This document shows positions 32,790 through 41,111 of a stretch of 64,000 bases of DNA, one piece after another. The notes beneath the pieces are model-generated. The model saw only the letters and a program-made list of their open reading frames with translations. It was not told the origin of the DNA and made no database searches. The stretch is from contig CBDHES010000002.1 in NCBI GenBank assembly GCA_965262175.1, forward strand, positions 372,001-436,000, written 5' to 3'. Position numbers and translations under genes: made by a program. Each line of letters starts with the position of its first letter. Within the stretch, counting starts at the first letter, position 1. Source of the stretch: CADEDH01 sp965262175 (GTDB lineage Bacteria > Actinomycetota > Acidimicrobiia > Acidimicrobiales > SZUA-35).

Positions 32790-34270
32790 TGACCTGGCTC
32801 GTGGCGACCACGATCCTCGCTCCCCTGGTCTGCGCGGCCATCGGCCTCCTCCTCCGCAACCACGCCTTCAGCCGTGACCTGGCCACGATCGGCGGCCTCG
32901 GCGCCGCCGCCGCGGCATCGGTCGCCCTCCTGCTCGGCGTCGAGGACGGTGGCACCCACGTGGTCCGGGTCGGTGGCTGGGATCCCGAGCTGGGGATCGT
33001 GCTGGTGGCCGACCTGTTCGCCGGGTTGGTCCTCCCGGTCGCGTTGCTCATCATCTTCGTCGTCGAGATCTTCGCCATCGGCCAGCGGCGGACAGCGTGG
33101 GGGGCCAACCCCGAGCTCAGTGGGCCGCTCGTCGGCGTGCTGACCAGCGGGGTGTCGCTCGCCATCCTGACCGGCGACCTGTTCACCCTCTTCGTGGCCT
33201 TCGAGCTGATCCTGGTGTCGAGCTACGTGCTCCTGACCCACCAGGGCGAGCGAGATCAGGTCAGGGCCGGCATGACCTACGTCGTGCTCAACCTGCTGGC
33301 CTCGACCTTGTTCCTGATCGGGGTGGCGTTCGTCTACACGGCCACCGGCACGATCAACATGGCGCTGTTGGCCGAGCGGATCCCCCAGCTCGACGACGCC
33401 GTCCGCCTGGGGATCGGTGCCTGGTTCATGGTGGTGTTCGGCACGAAAGCCGCCGTCTTCCCCCTGTTCTCGTGGCTCCCGGGCTCGTACCCGACGGCGC
33501 CCACCACGATCACCGCCGTGTTCGCCGGTCTCCTGACCAAGATCGGCATCTACTCGATGATCCGCTTCCACACCCTCACCGGCATGGACGACCTTGGGCC
33601 GGTGATGCTGATCGTGGCCGGGCTGACCATGATCATCGGGGCGCTGGGGGCGCTGGCCCAATCCGACGTCAAACGGATCCTGTCGTTCCACGTCATCAGC
33701 CAGATCGGCTACATGCTGATGGGGCTGGGGCTGTTCTCCACCGCGGGAACGACCGGGGCCATCCTGTTCCTGATCCACCACATGCCGGTGAAGACGGTGC
33801 TGTTCCTGGTCGGGGGGCTCATCGAGAACCACGAGGGCACGAGCTCCCTCGACCTCTCGGGGGGTCTGGCCGCCAGGCGTCCGCTGATCGCCCTGCTCTT
33901 CGCCGTCCCGGCCCTCAGCCTGGCCGGGCTCCCGCCGTTCTCGGGGTTCGTGGCAAAGCTGGCCGTCATCTCGGCCGGCATCGACGAGGCGGCGATCGGC
34001 GTTGTGGTGGCGGCCCTGGTGGCCGGCGCTCTCACCCTCCTCTCGATGACCAAGATCTGGGTCGGGGTCTTCTGGGGCCGGGACGCCGACAACTCGGTGG
34101 CGCCGCCTATGCCGGCCATGAACCGGCGCAGCATGCAGACCGCCACCGGCCTGGCGGTGGCCGGAACCCTGGCCATCTCCCTCTTCGCCGGCACGCTGCT
34201 CGACTGGTCGGGCCGGGCGGCCGCCGATCTCCGGGAGCCGAGCACCTACGTCGAAGAGGTCCGCTCGTGA
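32789..34270 (+). CDS. mrpD: Na+/H+ antiporter Mrp subunit D
   Basis: 493 residues, NuoM/NuoN-like with about fourteen transmembrane helices. LFTLFVAFELILVSSYVLL near residue 130 holds the conserved Glu, and FGTKAAVFPLFSWLPGSYPTAPTTITAVFAGLLTK near residue 218 the channel Lys residues. KRILSFHVISQIGYMLMGL near residue 295 is a further family landmark. It starts one base into the mrpC stop and overlaps mrpE by 4 bases. With MrpA it forms the paired ion-translocation modules of the complex. Confidence 0.93.
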   Translation: MTWLVATTILAPLVCAAIGLLLRNHAFSRDLATIGGLGAAAAASVALLLGVEDGGTHVVRVGGWDPELGIVLVADLFAGLVLPVALLIIFVVEIFAIGQRRTAWGANPELSGPLVGVLTSGVSLAILTGDLFTLFVAFELILVSSYVLLTHQGERDQVRAGMTYVVLNLLASTLFLIGVAFVYTATGTINMALLAERIPQLDDAVRLGIGAWFMVVFGTKAAVFPLFSWLPGSYPTAPTTITAVFAGLLTKIGIYSMIRFHTLTGMDDLGPVMLIVAGLTMIIGALGALAQSDVKRILSFHVISQIGYMLMGLGLFSTAGTTGAILFLIHHMPVKTVLFLVGGLIENHEGTSSLDLSGGLAARRPLIALLFAVPALSLAGLPPFSGFVAKLAVISAGIDEAAIGVVVAALVAGALTLLSMTKIWVGVFWGRDADNSVAPPMPAMNRRSMQTATGLAVAGTLAISLFAGTLLDWSGRAAADLREPSTYVEEVRS

Positions 34271-34776
34271 CCGGTCCGATCACCGTCCGACGGGTGGTGA
34301 CCGTGGTCGCCCTGACGGCGGCATGGTGCGGCCTCTGGGGCAGCGTCACCGTGGCCAACGTCGCCTCGGGGCTCGTGGTCTCGGTGGCGGTCCTGGCGAC
34401 CGGGTTCGGAACGAGCGGCCAGGGAGGCATCCGGTGGATCCCGCTGCTGCGGCTCGGGTGGCTCGTGCTGGTCGACCTCACCCGATCGACGGTCGACGTG
34501 GCCTACGAGATCCTGACCCCGACCGACCACACCGAGGAGGGGATCATCGCCATCGAGCTCCCGGGGGCCAGCCGCCACCACCACCTCCTGCTGACCGTGG
34601 CCATCACCCTGACCCCGGGCACCGCGGTGGTCGACGTCGACTCCGATACCGGGACCGTGTACCTCCACCTCCTCCACATCGACCAGCGCGAGAGTGTCGA
34701 GGCCCACACCCGGCGCTTGGCCAACCTCGCCTGCGAGGCGCTCCCGGTCACCGATCGGGCGGAGGTGGCGGCGTGA
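34267..34776 (+). CDS. mrpE: Na+/H+ antiporter Mrp subunit E
   Basis: 169 residues from GTG 34267. Two N-terminal hydrophobic helices are followed by a soluble domain with LLLTVAITLTPGTAVVDVD and YLHLLHIDQRESVE near residues 100-145, the MrpE/MnhE signature. The GTGA overlaps on both sides place it firmly in the operon. Confidence 0.9.
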   Translation: MTGPITVRRVVTVVALTAAWCGLWGSVTVANVASGLVVSVAVLATGFGTSGQGGIRWIPLLRLGWLVLVDLTRSTVDVAYEILTPTDHTEEGIIAIELPGASRHHHLLLTVAITLTPGTAVVDVDSDTGTVYLHLLHIDQRESVEAHTRRLANLACEALPVTDRAEVAA

Positions 34777-35057
34777 TCCTCTCGGTGCTCGCCCTGGCCG
34801 GGTTCGCGGTCGCAGGGCTGTGTGGGGCGTACCGGATCCTGGCCGGTCCCCACCTGGCCGACCGGATCATGGCCCTCGACGTGACCCTGGTGTCGTTGAT
34901 GGGGGCGATCGTCATCGACGCCGCCCAGCGTGACGACATCACCTACCTTCCGATCCTGGTCGTCCTCGCCATCATCGGCTTCACCGCCACGGTGGCCGCC
35001 AGCCGGTTCCTCGAGCACGAGGACGCCACCCCCAAGGCCTCAGGAGGCCCCCGATGA
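34773..35057 (+). CDS. mrpF: Na+/H+ antiporter Mrp subunit F
   Basis: 94 residues from GTG 34773, three transmembrane helices. The MrpF hallmark YRILAGPHLADRIMALDV lies near residue 20, and DITYLPILVVLAIIGFTATVA forms the last helix. It overlaps mrpE and mrpG by 4 bases each. Confidence 0.9.
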   Translation: MILSVLALAGFAVAGLCGAYRILAGPHLADRIMALDVTLVSLMGAIVIDAAQRDDITYLPILVVLAIIGFTATVAASRFLEHEDATPKASGGPR

Positions 35058-35410
35058 TGCTCGTGGCCGAGGTCGTGATGGTGCTGGGGGCCGTCGTCGC
35101 CGTCCTGGCCGGCATCGGCCTCCTCCGGTTCTCGACCCCCTACGCCCGCCTCCACGCTGCGGGCAAGGCGAGCCCGGTGGCGTTCGTGGTGGCCGCTATC
35201 GGGGCCGGCCTGGTCTTGGGGTGGAGTGGCGCGGCGTACCTGATCATCGCGTCGATCGCCATGGTCGTGACGCTCCCCCTCGGCGTCCATCTGCTGTTCC
35301 GAGCGGTCCACCGAACCGAGCACATCCCGCTCCAGGTCGACGAGTTGGCCCCGGCCGAGGTCGCCGCCGAGCAGGCCCGGAGCGCTACGTCCTTCGAGCG
35401 TCGTTCTTGA
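35054..35410 (+). CDS. mrpG: Na+/H+ antiporter Mrp subunit G
   Basis: 118 residues. VAVLAGIGLLRFSTPYARLHAAGKAS near residue 15 and the following helices are typical of MrpG/MnhG. The ATG at 35054 lies in ATGA overlap with mrpF. The C-terminal 26 bases overlap the convergent crotonase gene. No hairpin separates the two convergent genes. Confidence 0.9.
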   Translation: MMLVAEVVMVLGAVVAVLAGIGLLRFSTPYARLHAAGKASPVAFVVAAIGAGLVLGWSGAAYLIIASIAMVVTLPLGVHLLFRAVHRTEHIPLQVDELAPAEVAAEQARSATSFERRS

Positions 35411-36233
35411 TGACGTCGGCCCCCGATGGGTCGACGACCATCCCATGCACCCACTGATTGTGGGCGTGGCCGACGTGCTGATGACCGAACGCCGCCTGGA
35501 GCGCCATGGGGAAGCCCATGGCGTCGACCGAGGCGTTGACCGACATCTTGGCCAGTTTCAGACCCATGGCCGGTCGGCTGGCGATGCGCGTCGCCAGAGC
35601 CAGCGTCTCGGCCTCCAGATCCTCCCGTGGCACCACCCGGTTGACCATCCCGGCCGCCTTGGCTTCCTCGGCACCGAACGCCTCGCCGGTGAACAGCAAC
35701 TCCTTGGCCCGGCGGGCCCCGAACTCGAAGGCGTGGGCGAAGTACTCGACGCCGTTCACCCCGAACGCCACGACCGGATCGGAGAACGTGGCGTCGTCCG
35801 ACGCCACCACCAGATCGCACGGCCACACCAACATGAGGCCTCCGGCGATCACCTTTCCGTGGACCTGGGCGATCGTCGGCTTGGGCACCTGCCGCCAACG
35901 CTGACAGAAGCCGAGGTAGATCTCCTCTTCCCGGGCCATCATCCCATGAGCCCCCGGCTGGTCGAACCCCGCGACGGGGCCGACGGTGTCGAAATCGTCG
36001 AAGCTCGAACGGTCGCGGAGGTCATGGCCCGACGAGAAGTGCTTCCCGTTGGCCCCGAGGATGATGACCTTGACGTCGTCGTCAGAGGCCGCCACGTCGA
36101 AGGCGTGGGTGAGCTCGTAGAGCATCTGCTTGTCTTGCGCGTTGGCGACCTCGGGCCGATCGAGCATGATGCGAGCGACCGCCGGAGCGGCGATCTCGTA
36201 GGTGATCGCGTGGTAGGTGCCGTCCTCGGTCAT
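35385..36233 (-). CDS. Enoyl-CoA hydratase/isomerase (crotonase) family protein
   Basis: 282 residues with the crotonase fold: VARIMLDRPEVANAQDKQM near residue 19, VKVIILGANGKHFSSGHDL (oxyanion-hole strand) near residue 55, and IAQVHGKVIAGGLMLVWPCDLVVAS near residue 125. Where hydratases carry two catalytic Glu residues, this protein has Met/Leu in GGLMLVWPCD and Val in FSDPVVAFG, so simple enoyl-CoA hydration is doubtful; isomerase, thioesterase-like or other chemistry on acyl-CoA is possible. TAGCCT lies 8 bases before the ATG, a leaderless arrangement. It is convergent with mrpG, overlapping by 26 bases. Confidence 0.85.
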   Translation of the reverse strand: MTEDGTYHAITYEIAAPAVARIMLDRPEVANAQDKQMLYELTHAFDVAASDDDVKVIILGANGKHFSSGHDLRDRSSFDDFDTVGPVAGFDQPGAHGMMAREEEIYLGFCQRWRQVPKPTIAQVHGKVIAGGLMLVWPCDLVVASDDATFSDPVVAFGVNGVEYFAHAFEFGARRAKELLFTGEAFGAEEAKAAGMVNRVVPREDLEAETLALATRIASRPAMGLKLAKMSVNASVDAMGFPMALQAAFGHQHVGHAHNQWVHGMVVDPSGADVIKNDARRT

Positions 36234-36241
36234 GGCCGTTC

Positions 36242-36247
36242 AGGCTA
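36242..36247 (-). promoter_or_regulatory. -10 box of leaderless crotonase gene
   Basis: TAGCCT 8 bases before the ATG, in the same TAGCCTGAA context as the lysK promoter. The rest of the 255-base gap to the kinase gene shows only a 14-base inverted repeat (CCGGGATTTCCCGG, 36402-36415). Confidence 0.5.
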
Positions 36248-36488
36248 GTACCTGCCCGTCGGCCGATTCAGTTCGATCGGGGCCGCAGCGGCCGCGAGGT
36301 CGGCGGTGCCGCTCCTGGCGACGCAGATCGACGAGTCGCCCGAGATCGGGTGACCACTCCCCGACGCAGGGCGTGCGGGGCTGGCCGATAGGGGGGCGCC
36401 ACCGGGATTTCCCGGATGTCGGTCGGACGGAACGGCGCCAGTGTGGGTCGCGAGTGGCGTCGGACGACCGGCGCACCTGGAGGGGATC

Positions 36489-38663
36489 ATGATCGACGGG
36501 GCGCTGTTGGAGATCGAGGGATTGCACGAGCTGCGCGAGATCGGGCGGGGCGGGTTCGCGACCGTGTACTCCGGCTATCAGCGGTCGCTGAATCGACGAG
36601 TGGCTGTCAAGGTCTTTGCAGCCTTCGATGAGACCGGCCACCGGCGCTTCCATCGCGAGGTCCGGTCGATGGGTACCGTTGACGCCCATCCTCACGTCGT
36701 GAAGCCGTTGACCACGGGCGTCCTGGGGCCGGATCAGCGACCGTTCCTGGTGATGGAGTACATGGCGGGCGGTTCGCTCCAAGAGCTGATCGACGAGCGG
36801 GGGCCGCTCCCGGTCGACGACGCCATCGCGCTGGTGCTCCCGATCGCCGACGCGCTGGGCCACAGCCACCGGTTGGGCGTGCTCCATCGAGACGTGAAGC
36901 CGGCCAACGTCTTGTTGTCGGCGACCGGCATGGTGAAGCTCGGCGACTTCGGCATCGCCGCGATACGGGAAGCGACCCTGACCGATGTCGTGTCGTTCTC
37001 GCTGGCCTACGCCCCGCCGGAGACCTTCGACCACCGCGCCGGCGAGGATCCTCGAGATGAGCGCTCCGATCTCTACTCCCTGGCCGCCACCCTCTCGGCG
37101 CTGGTGTCCGGTCACGCCCCTTTTGCCGCCTCCGCCGGTGACTCGCCCGCCGTTCAGATGGTCCGAATCATGGAGCAGCCCGTACCCGTCCTCGGCCACC
37201 GCGCGCTCGACGCGTTCCTGGCCACGGCGATGGCCAAGCGCCCTGCCGACCGCTTTCGGACCGCCGACGAGTTCATCGAGGCGTTGCATCGGGTCGAGGG
37301 AGAGGCCCCGGCCCCGGTCGAGGCGACGGCGATCCCAGCGGCGAGTCCCGGCCACGGCTGGGCACGCCCCGTCGCATCGGATCGGCCCGTTCACCGACCC
37401 AGGTGGCGGCGCCCGGCCGTCGTGGTTGCGGGGGCGGTGCTGGTCGCAACCGTGCTCGTGGGCGCCGCGCTCGCTGGAGCTCTACCGCCGAGCGACCCCC
37501 CGGACGTAGCCCTTCCGTCGCCAAGCGGCACGTCGCCAGCCGATCCTGAGGAGGCGACCGAATCGACCGAGCCGGGAACCGGGGACCTCGACCTGCCGTC
37601 GCCAGGCCCCGATGAGCCGAGCGACGAGCAGGGCCCGGCCGGAGAGATCAGCGACGAGGACCCGACCGACGGGGCCACCGCGACGTTCGACGGTCATACC
37701 GGGTCGGTCACCACGCTCACCGTGCTTTCCGACGGAAGGGTCGCCTCGATCGACACCGATGGCACGGTGCTGGTCTGGGACCCACTCGATGCACAGTCGC
37801 CTCCGGTCACCTACCGAGGCGAGTTCGGAGCGATCGGGGGACCACTGGCCGCTCTCCCCGACGGCCGACTGGTCGTCCGCGGCCCGGACCAGACCGTGCA
37901 CGTCTGGGACCCGGCCGATCCGAATGCGGCGCCGGTGGTCTTCACCGGGCATGACCGAGAGATCCGAGCTGTGGCGGTGCTCGCCGACGGGCGGGTGGCG
38001 ACCGGCAGCTACACGTCATTCTCGGACTTCACCGGCCGGGTGCTCGTGTGGGATCCGGCCGATCCCGGCGCCGAGCCGATCGTCTACCGGGGGCACGCGT
38101 CAGAACTGAACGCCATTGTCCAACTCCCCGACGGTCGAATAGCTTCGGCCAGCGGCGACCAGACCATCCACGTCTGGGATCCCGACGAGGCCGACGCCGA
38201 CGCCGTGGTGTTCACCGGTCACCGCAGCACGGTCATCTCGCTGCTCGCGCTACCCGATGGCCGGGTGGCCTCGGGTGGCCTCGACCGCACGGTCCACATC
38301 TGGGATCCCGATGCACCCGATGCCCCCGGCGTCGTGTTCGAGGGGCATCGCTCGGGGACCGACGGTGTCTACGCCCTAGCCCTGCTAGACGACGGCCGGA
38401 TCGCTTCGGCCAGCCCGGTCGACTCCGTCGTCGCCGAGGACCCCACGCTGCCCGGCCGGGGGACCGTCCTGGTCTGGGACCCCGATGCACTCGACGCTGC
38501 CCCGATCGTTCATGCCGCCCACGAGCCCGGGCCTGCACCAACCGTCGCCGCAGCGGTCGTGGCGCTGGGCGATGGTCGCCTCGCCTCGACTGTCGGGGGA
38601 AACCAGATCCACGTGTGGAACCCCGACCTCGTCGGCTCGGGGGTCGGCTCCCCGAGCCCCTAG
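36489..38663 (+). CDS. Ser/Thr protein kinase with membrane anchor and seven-bladed WD40 domain
   Basis: 724 residues from the ATG at 36489 (AGGGG just upstream). Kinase domain 10-275: IGRGGFATVYSG (P-loop), AVKVF (Lys), VLHRDVKPANVLL (catalytic loop), LGDFGIA (DFG), YAPPE. A transmembrane helix covers about 310-331, then an acidic Pro/Glu linker, then seven WD40-like repeats (about 405-715), each with a DGRVAS-like strand and a closing VWDP. By topology the kinase is cytoplasmic and the propeller outside, a PknB-like receptor layout with a propeller as sensor. It overlaps the convergent LysR gene by 4 bases. Confidence 0.9.
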   Translation: MIDGALLEIEGLHELREIGRGGFATVYSGYQRSLNRRVAVKVFAAFDETGHRRFHREVRSMGTVDAHPHVVKPLTTGVLGPDQRPFLVMEYMAGGSLQELIDERGPLPVDDAIALVLPIADALGHSHRLGVLHRDVKPANVLLSATGMVKLGDFGIAAIREATLTDVVSFSLAYAPPETFDHRAGEDPRDERSDLYSLAATLSALVSGHAPFAASAGDSPAVQMVRIMEQPVPVLGHRALDAFLATAMAKRPADRFRTADEFIEALHRVEGEAPAPVEATAIPAASPGHGWARPVASDRPVHRPRWRRPAVVVAGAVLVATVLVGAALAGALPPSDPPDVALPSPSGTSPADPEEATESTEPGTGDLDLPSPGPDEPSDEQGPAGEISDEDPTDGATATFDGHTGSVTTLTVLSDGRVASIDTDGTVLVWDPLDAQSPPVTYRGEFGAIGGPLAALPDGRLVVRGPDQTVHVWDPADPNAAPVVFTGHDREIRAVAVLADGRVATGSYTSFSDFTGRVLVWDPADPGAEPIVYRGHASELNAIVQLPDGRIASASGDQTIHVWDPDEADADAVVFTGHRSTVISLLALPDGRVASGGLDRTVHIWDPDAPDAPGVVFEGHRSGTDGVYALALLDDGRIASASPVDSVVAEDPTLPGRGTVLVWDPDALDAAPIVHAAHEPGPAPTVAAAVVALGDGRLASTVGGNQIHVWNPDLVGSGVGSPSP

Positions 38664-39523
38664 GACGGCTCGGCGAGCTCGTTCTCGATGTCGTCGATCA
38701 GCTCCCGGACCACGGCCGACTCGGTGCGAGACCCCGTTCGGGCCACGGTGAGAGCCGGCGGTAGCGGCGCCACATCCGCCGCCCGGGGCCACTCGACCAC
38801 GTCGCCGGTGACCCACCGTTCCCCGATGGCGGCCACTCCGAGGCCGAACTCGACCGCCGAGAGCACGCTCGAGGTGCTGGGGCCGGAGAACGCCACGTGG
38901 TAGGGCACCCCGGCCTCGGCAAGGGCGGCCTCGGCCAGCGGGCGGTAGAAGCCGTGCTCCCCGAAGGTGATGAGCGGCACCTCGCCGTCGGCGTAGATCC
39001 AGTCGGGGGCGCAAACCCACACCAGCTCGCTCTCCCACAGCACCGTGTCGGTCGGGCGGGCGTCCTCAGGGCTGATCTGCAGCACGGCGACGTCGAGGTC
39101 ACCTCGCCGCAGCATCTCGTCGAGCCATCGGGCCCGGTCGACGAAAAGCACGATGCGGACCTTGGGGTGGGTTCGGTTGAAGCGGGCCAGCACGTTGCGC
39201 ATGCAGAACTCGCTTACCTCCTCGGTCGAGCCGAACCGGACCCGACCGGTGAGGTCGGAGCTACCCAGCCGCCCGACGGCCTCGTCGTGGAGGTCGACGA
39301 TCGATCGGGCGTAGCCGAGGAGCTCGTGGCCGTCCTGGGACGGTCGGAGCGAGCGTCCATCGCGGACCAGGAGGTCCCGACCGACCCGCTGCTCGAGCCG
39401 CTTGATCTTCCAGCTCACCGCCGACTGGCTCATCCCCAGCGACTCGGCGGCGCGGGTCATGCCGCCCCGGTCGACGACGGCCAGGAGCACCCGGAGGGAC
39501 TCGACATCGAGTTGCAGGGACAC
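38660..39523 (-). CDS. LysR-family transcriptional regulator
   Basis: 287 residues. The N-terminal helix-turn-helix is LRVLLAVVDRGGMTRAAESLGMSQSAVSWKIKRLEQRVGRDLLVR. A LysR substrate-binding domain follows (GRVRFGSTEEVSEFCMRNVLARFNRTHPKV near residue 93; GDLDVAVLQISPED near residue 140). Such regulators control a divergent or nearby gene in response to a small molecule. The only divergent frame is the small one at 39545; the dioxygenase further on is on the same strand. The effector is unknown. Confidence 0.88.
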   Translation of the reverse strand: MSLQLDVESLRVLLAVVDRGGMTRAAESLGMSQSAVSWKIKRLEQRVGRDLLVRDGRSLRPSQDGHELLGYARSIVDLHDEAVGRLGSSDLTGRVRFGSTEEVSEFCMRNVLARFNRTHPKVRIVLFVDRARWLDEMLRRGDLDVAVLQISPEDARPTDTVLWESELVWVCAPDWIYADGEVPLITFGEHGFYRPLAEAALAEAGVPYHVAFSGPSTSSVLSAVEFGLGVAAIGERWVTGDVVEWPRAADVAPLPPALTVARTGSRTESAVVRELIDDIENELAEPS

Positions 39524-39544
39524 CGTTCAACCTCCCACCGAAAC

Positions 39545-39754
39545 ATGACAGATACATCTGAAAACTATCGAGAACATTGGGTTGCCGACATGGTGGGCGA
39601 GGACGATAGTGAAGCTATGAAGCAGTCACCTCCCGCCCCGACGACCTGGCCCGGCACCGCTGCGGTCAGGGATGCGCTCGGTCCGGGCCTGCAGGTGTCC
39701 AGCTCCCTCGATCGGGTGCTGGCTGCCGTCGCTCGGCCCGCTACGCAGCGCTGA
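39545..39754 (+). CDS. Possible 69-residue protein divergent from the LysR gene
   Basis: An open frame begins MTDTSENYREHWVADMVG and ends ATQR. No ribosome site is visible and no family is recognised; a later ATG at 39617 (MKQSPPAPTTWPG) would give 45 residues. The AT-rich segment at 39540-39580 looks like a LysR-controlled promoter region, so this may be the regulated gene or simply non-coding sequence. Confidence 0.3.
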   Translation: MTDTSENYREHWVADMVGEDDSEAMKQSPPAPTTWPGTAAVRDALGPGLQVSSSLDRVLAAVARPATQR

Positions 39755-39770
39755 TCCAGCTCGCCCCGGG

Positions 39771-40709
39771 TCACACCCGGACGAGTAACGACACGACGTA
39801 GCCGTCGTCGACCGAGCCGGCCACCATGGCCAGCTGGTCCTCCCATCCGTCGCTGAATGCGCCGTCCTCGGCCAAGGTCAGCTCGGCCAGCCATCGCTGA
39901 CTCTCGCCGTAGCGACCGTCGGCGAACACCACCTCACAGTCGGCCCGCGGCAGCGCGAGCTGGCTCGTCTTGATGGCCGTCGCCCCGGTGGCGGCATCGT
40001 CGAGCGTCGGGTAGACCTCGAGGTGGCAATGAGGCCATCGACCCCGGTAGCAGCCGGGGAACACGGTCGTGAACGCAAGCCGGCCGGCATCGTCGGCGAC
40101 CTGTACGCCGCGAAGGTAGTTCTGGTCCTCGATCTCGTAGACGGAGTACTGGCCGTCGGCGGTGCAGTGCCAGAGGTAGATGGCGGCGCCGGGGATCGGC
40201 TCTCCGGTGGCGGCGTCGACGACCGTCAGGTGGAGGGTGGTGGCCACCCCTTCCGCCACGCCGGTCAGGCCGCCGATGCTCGGTCGGAGGTCGGACCGGA
40301 CGACCCCGTCGATGTCGAGCACGTTGGGGCCGTTGGTCCCATCGGCCGGGAACGGGCCGGCGGTCTCGTCGGGGATCTCCGCCCCGGGCGACGATTCGAG
40401 GACCGGCGCGTCCGCCAACGGGCCGTCGCCGCCTACCGCCCCGCTCCCCTCGTTGGTGCCGGCCCCCGAACCCCCGGCCGCGTCCGTCGCCGACGGGGTG
40501 CTCGTCGTCGCCCCATCGAGCGTGGTGGTCGCGCCATCGTCCCGGCCCGGGTCGGTGCTACAGGCCGCCAACAGTCCACCCAAGCCGACGCCTCCCACCC
40601 AGCGGAGGGCGCGGCGGCGGTCGATGAGACGCGGTAGATCGCGGCCGAGACCCCCGAAATCGTCGTGGCGACCGGCGGCGTCGGGGGTCGGGTCGAGGTC
40701 GGACGTCAT
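39771..40709 (-). CDS. Exported intradiol-type dioxygenase family protein (Tat lipoprotein)
   Basis: 312 residues from the ATG at 40709 (AAAGGAG upstream). The N-terminus has a twin-arginine-like segment (DRRRALRWVGGVGLGGLLAACS) ending in a lipobox Cys, then an 80-residue Thr/Gly/Ala linker. The intradiol dioxygenase fold follows: GAAIYLWHCTADGQYSVYE near residue 183 and PGCYRGRWPHCHLEVY near residue 225, where Tyr and the two His match iron ligands of protocatechuate/catechol dioxygenases. Extracytoplasmic members of this family are known; the substrate is undetermined. A hairpin with T-run lies about 130 bases upstream. Confidence 0.82.
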   Translation of the reverse strand: MTSDLDPTPDAAGRHDDFGGLGRDLPRLIDRRRALRWVGGVGLGGLLAACSTDPGRDDGATTTLDGATTSTPSATDAAGGSGAGTNEGSGAVGGDGPLADAPVLESSPGAEIPDETAGPFPADGTNGPNVLDIDGVVRSDLRPSIGGLTGVAEGVATTLHLTVVDAATGEPIPGAAIYLWHCTADGQYSVYEIEDQNYLRGVQVADDAGRLAFTTVFPGCYRGRWPHCHLEVYPTLDDAATGATAIKTSQLALPRADCEVVFADGRYGESQRWLAELTLAEDGAFSDGWEDQLAMVAGSVDDGYVVSLLVRV

Positions 40710-41111
40710 CAGTGCGCTCCTTTGGCGTCGATGGCCGCCGACCGGACGGCGACCTGGGGCCACCGTCCAGTGCACCACGGCCGGCCCCTCGCCGGGGTTC
40801 GGGGGCCGACGCGAACGGACCGCTCCGGGACGGGACGAGAAAAGGCCAGGGCGCCGCTGGGGGGAGGGCGGCACCCTGGCCGTTCGAGGTGTACCCAGGC
40901 GCCGGAGGGCCGAAACACCGACGTCGAAACTTGGGTGAAACGGCCTACGCTGGCGCTCCTTTTGCAAAGTTCTTTACTTCCCGCTCGGTCGTGCGAGACT
41001 GGGGCTCGATCCCGTCGGGACGGCACGACCGGCCGTGGGATCGACGATGGTCGACCCGACCGTCGAGAGAGGCATCGGTCGGGTCCGCGGCTCACCGCCT
41101 CGTGGTCGATG
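40710..41111. other. 402-base intergenic region
   Basis: No convincing gene. It contains the hairpin with T-run at 40840-40881, and an AAAAGGAGCGCC segment (minus strand, near 40955) that resembles the ribosome site before the dioxygenase. Frames crossing it have Arg/Pro-rich, non-protein-like composition. Confidence 0.6.
40840..40881 (-). terminator. Rho-independent terminator (or attenuator)
   Basis: On the minus strand GGCCAGGG pairs with CCCTGGCC and, inside it, GCCG with CGGC; the stem is followed by TTTTCTCGT. It lies 230 bases after the GlxA-like gene, which it probably terminates. If transcription of the dioxygenase starts further upstream, the same structure would lie in its leader. 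Confidence 0.7.

Noticed and set aside
36402..36415. CCGGGATTTCCCGG inverted repeat before the kinase gene
   Set aside because: Only 6-bp arms in GC-rich DNA, with no promoter motif at a sensible distance; could be chance.
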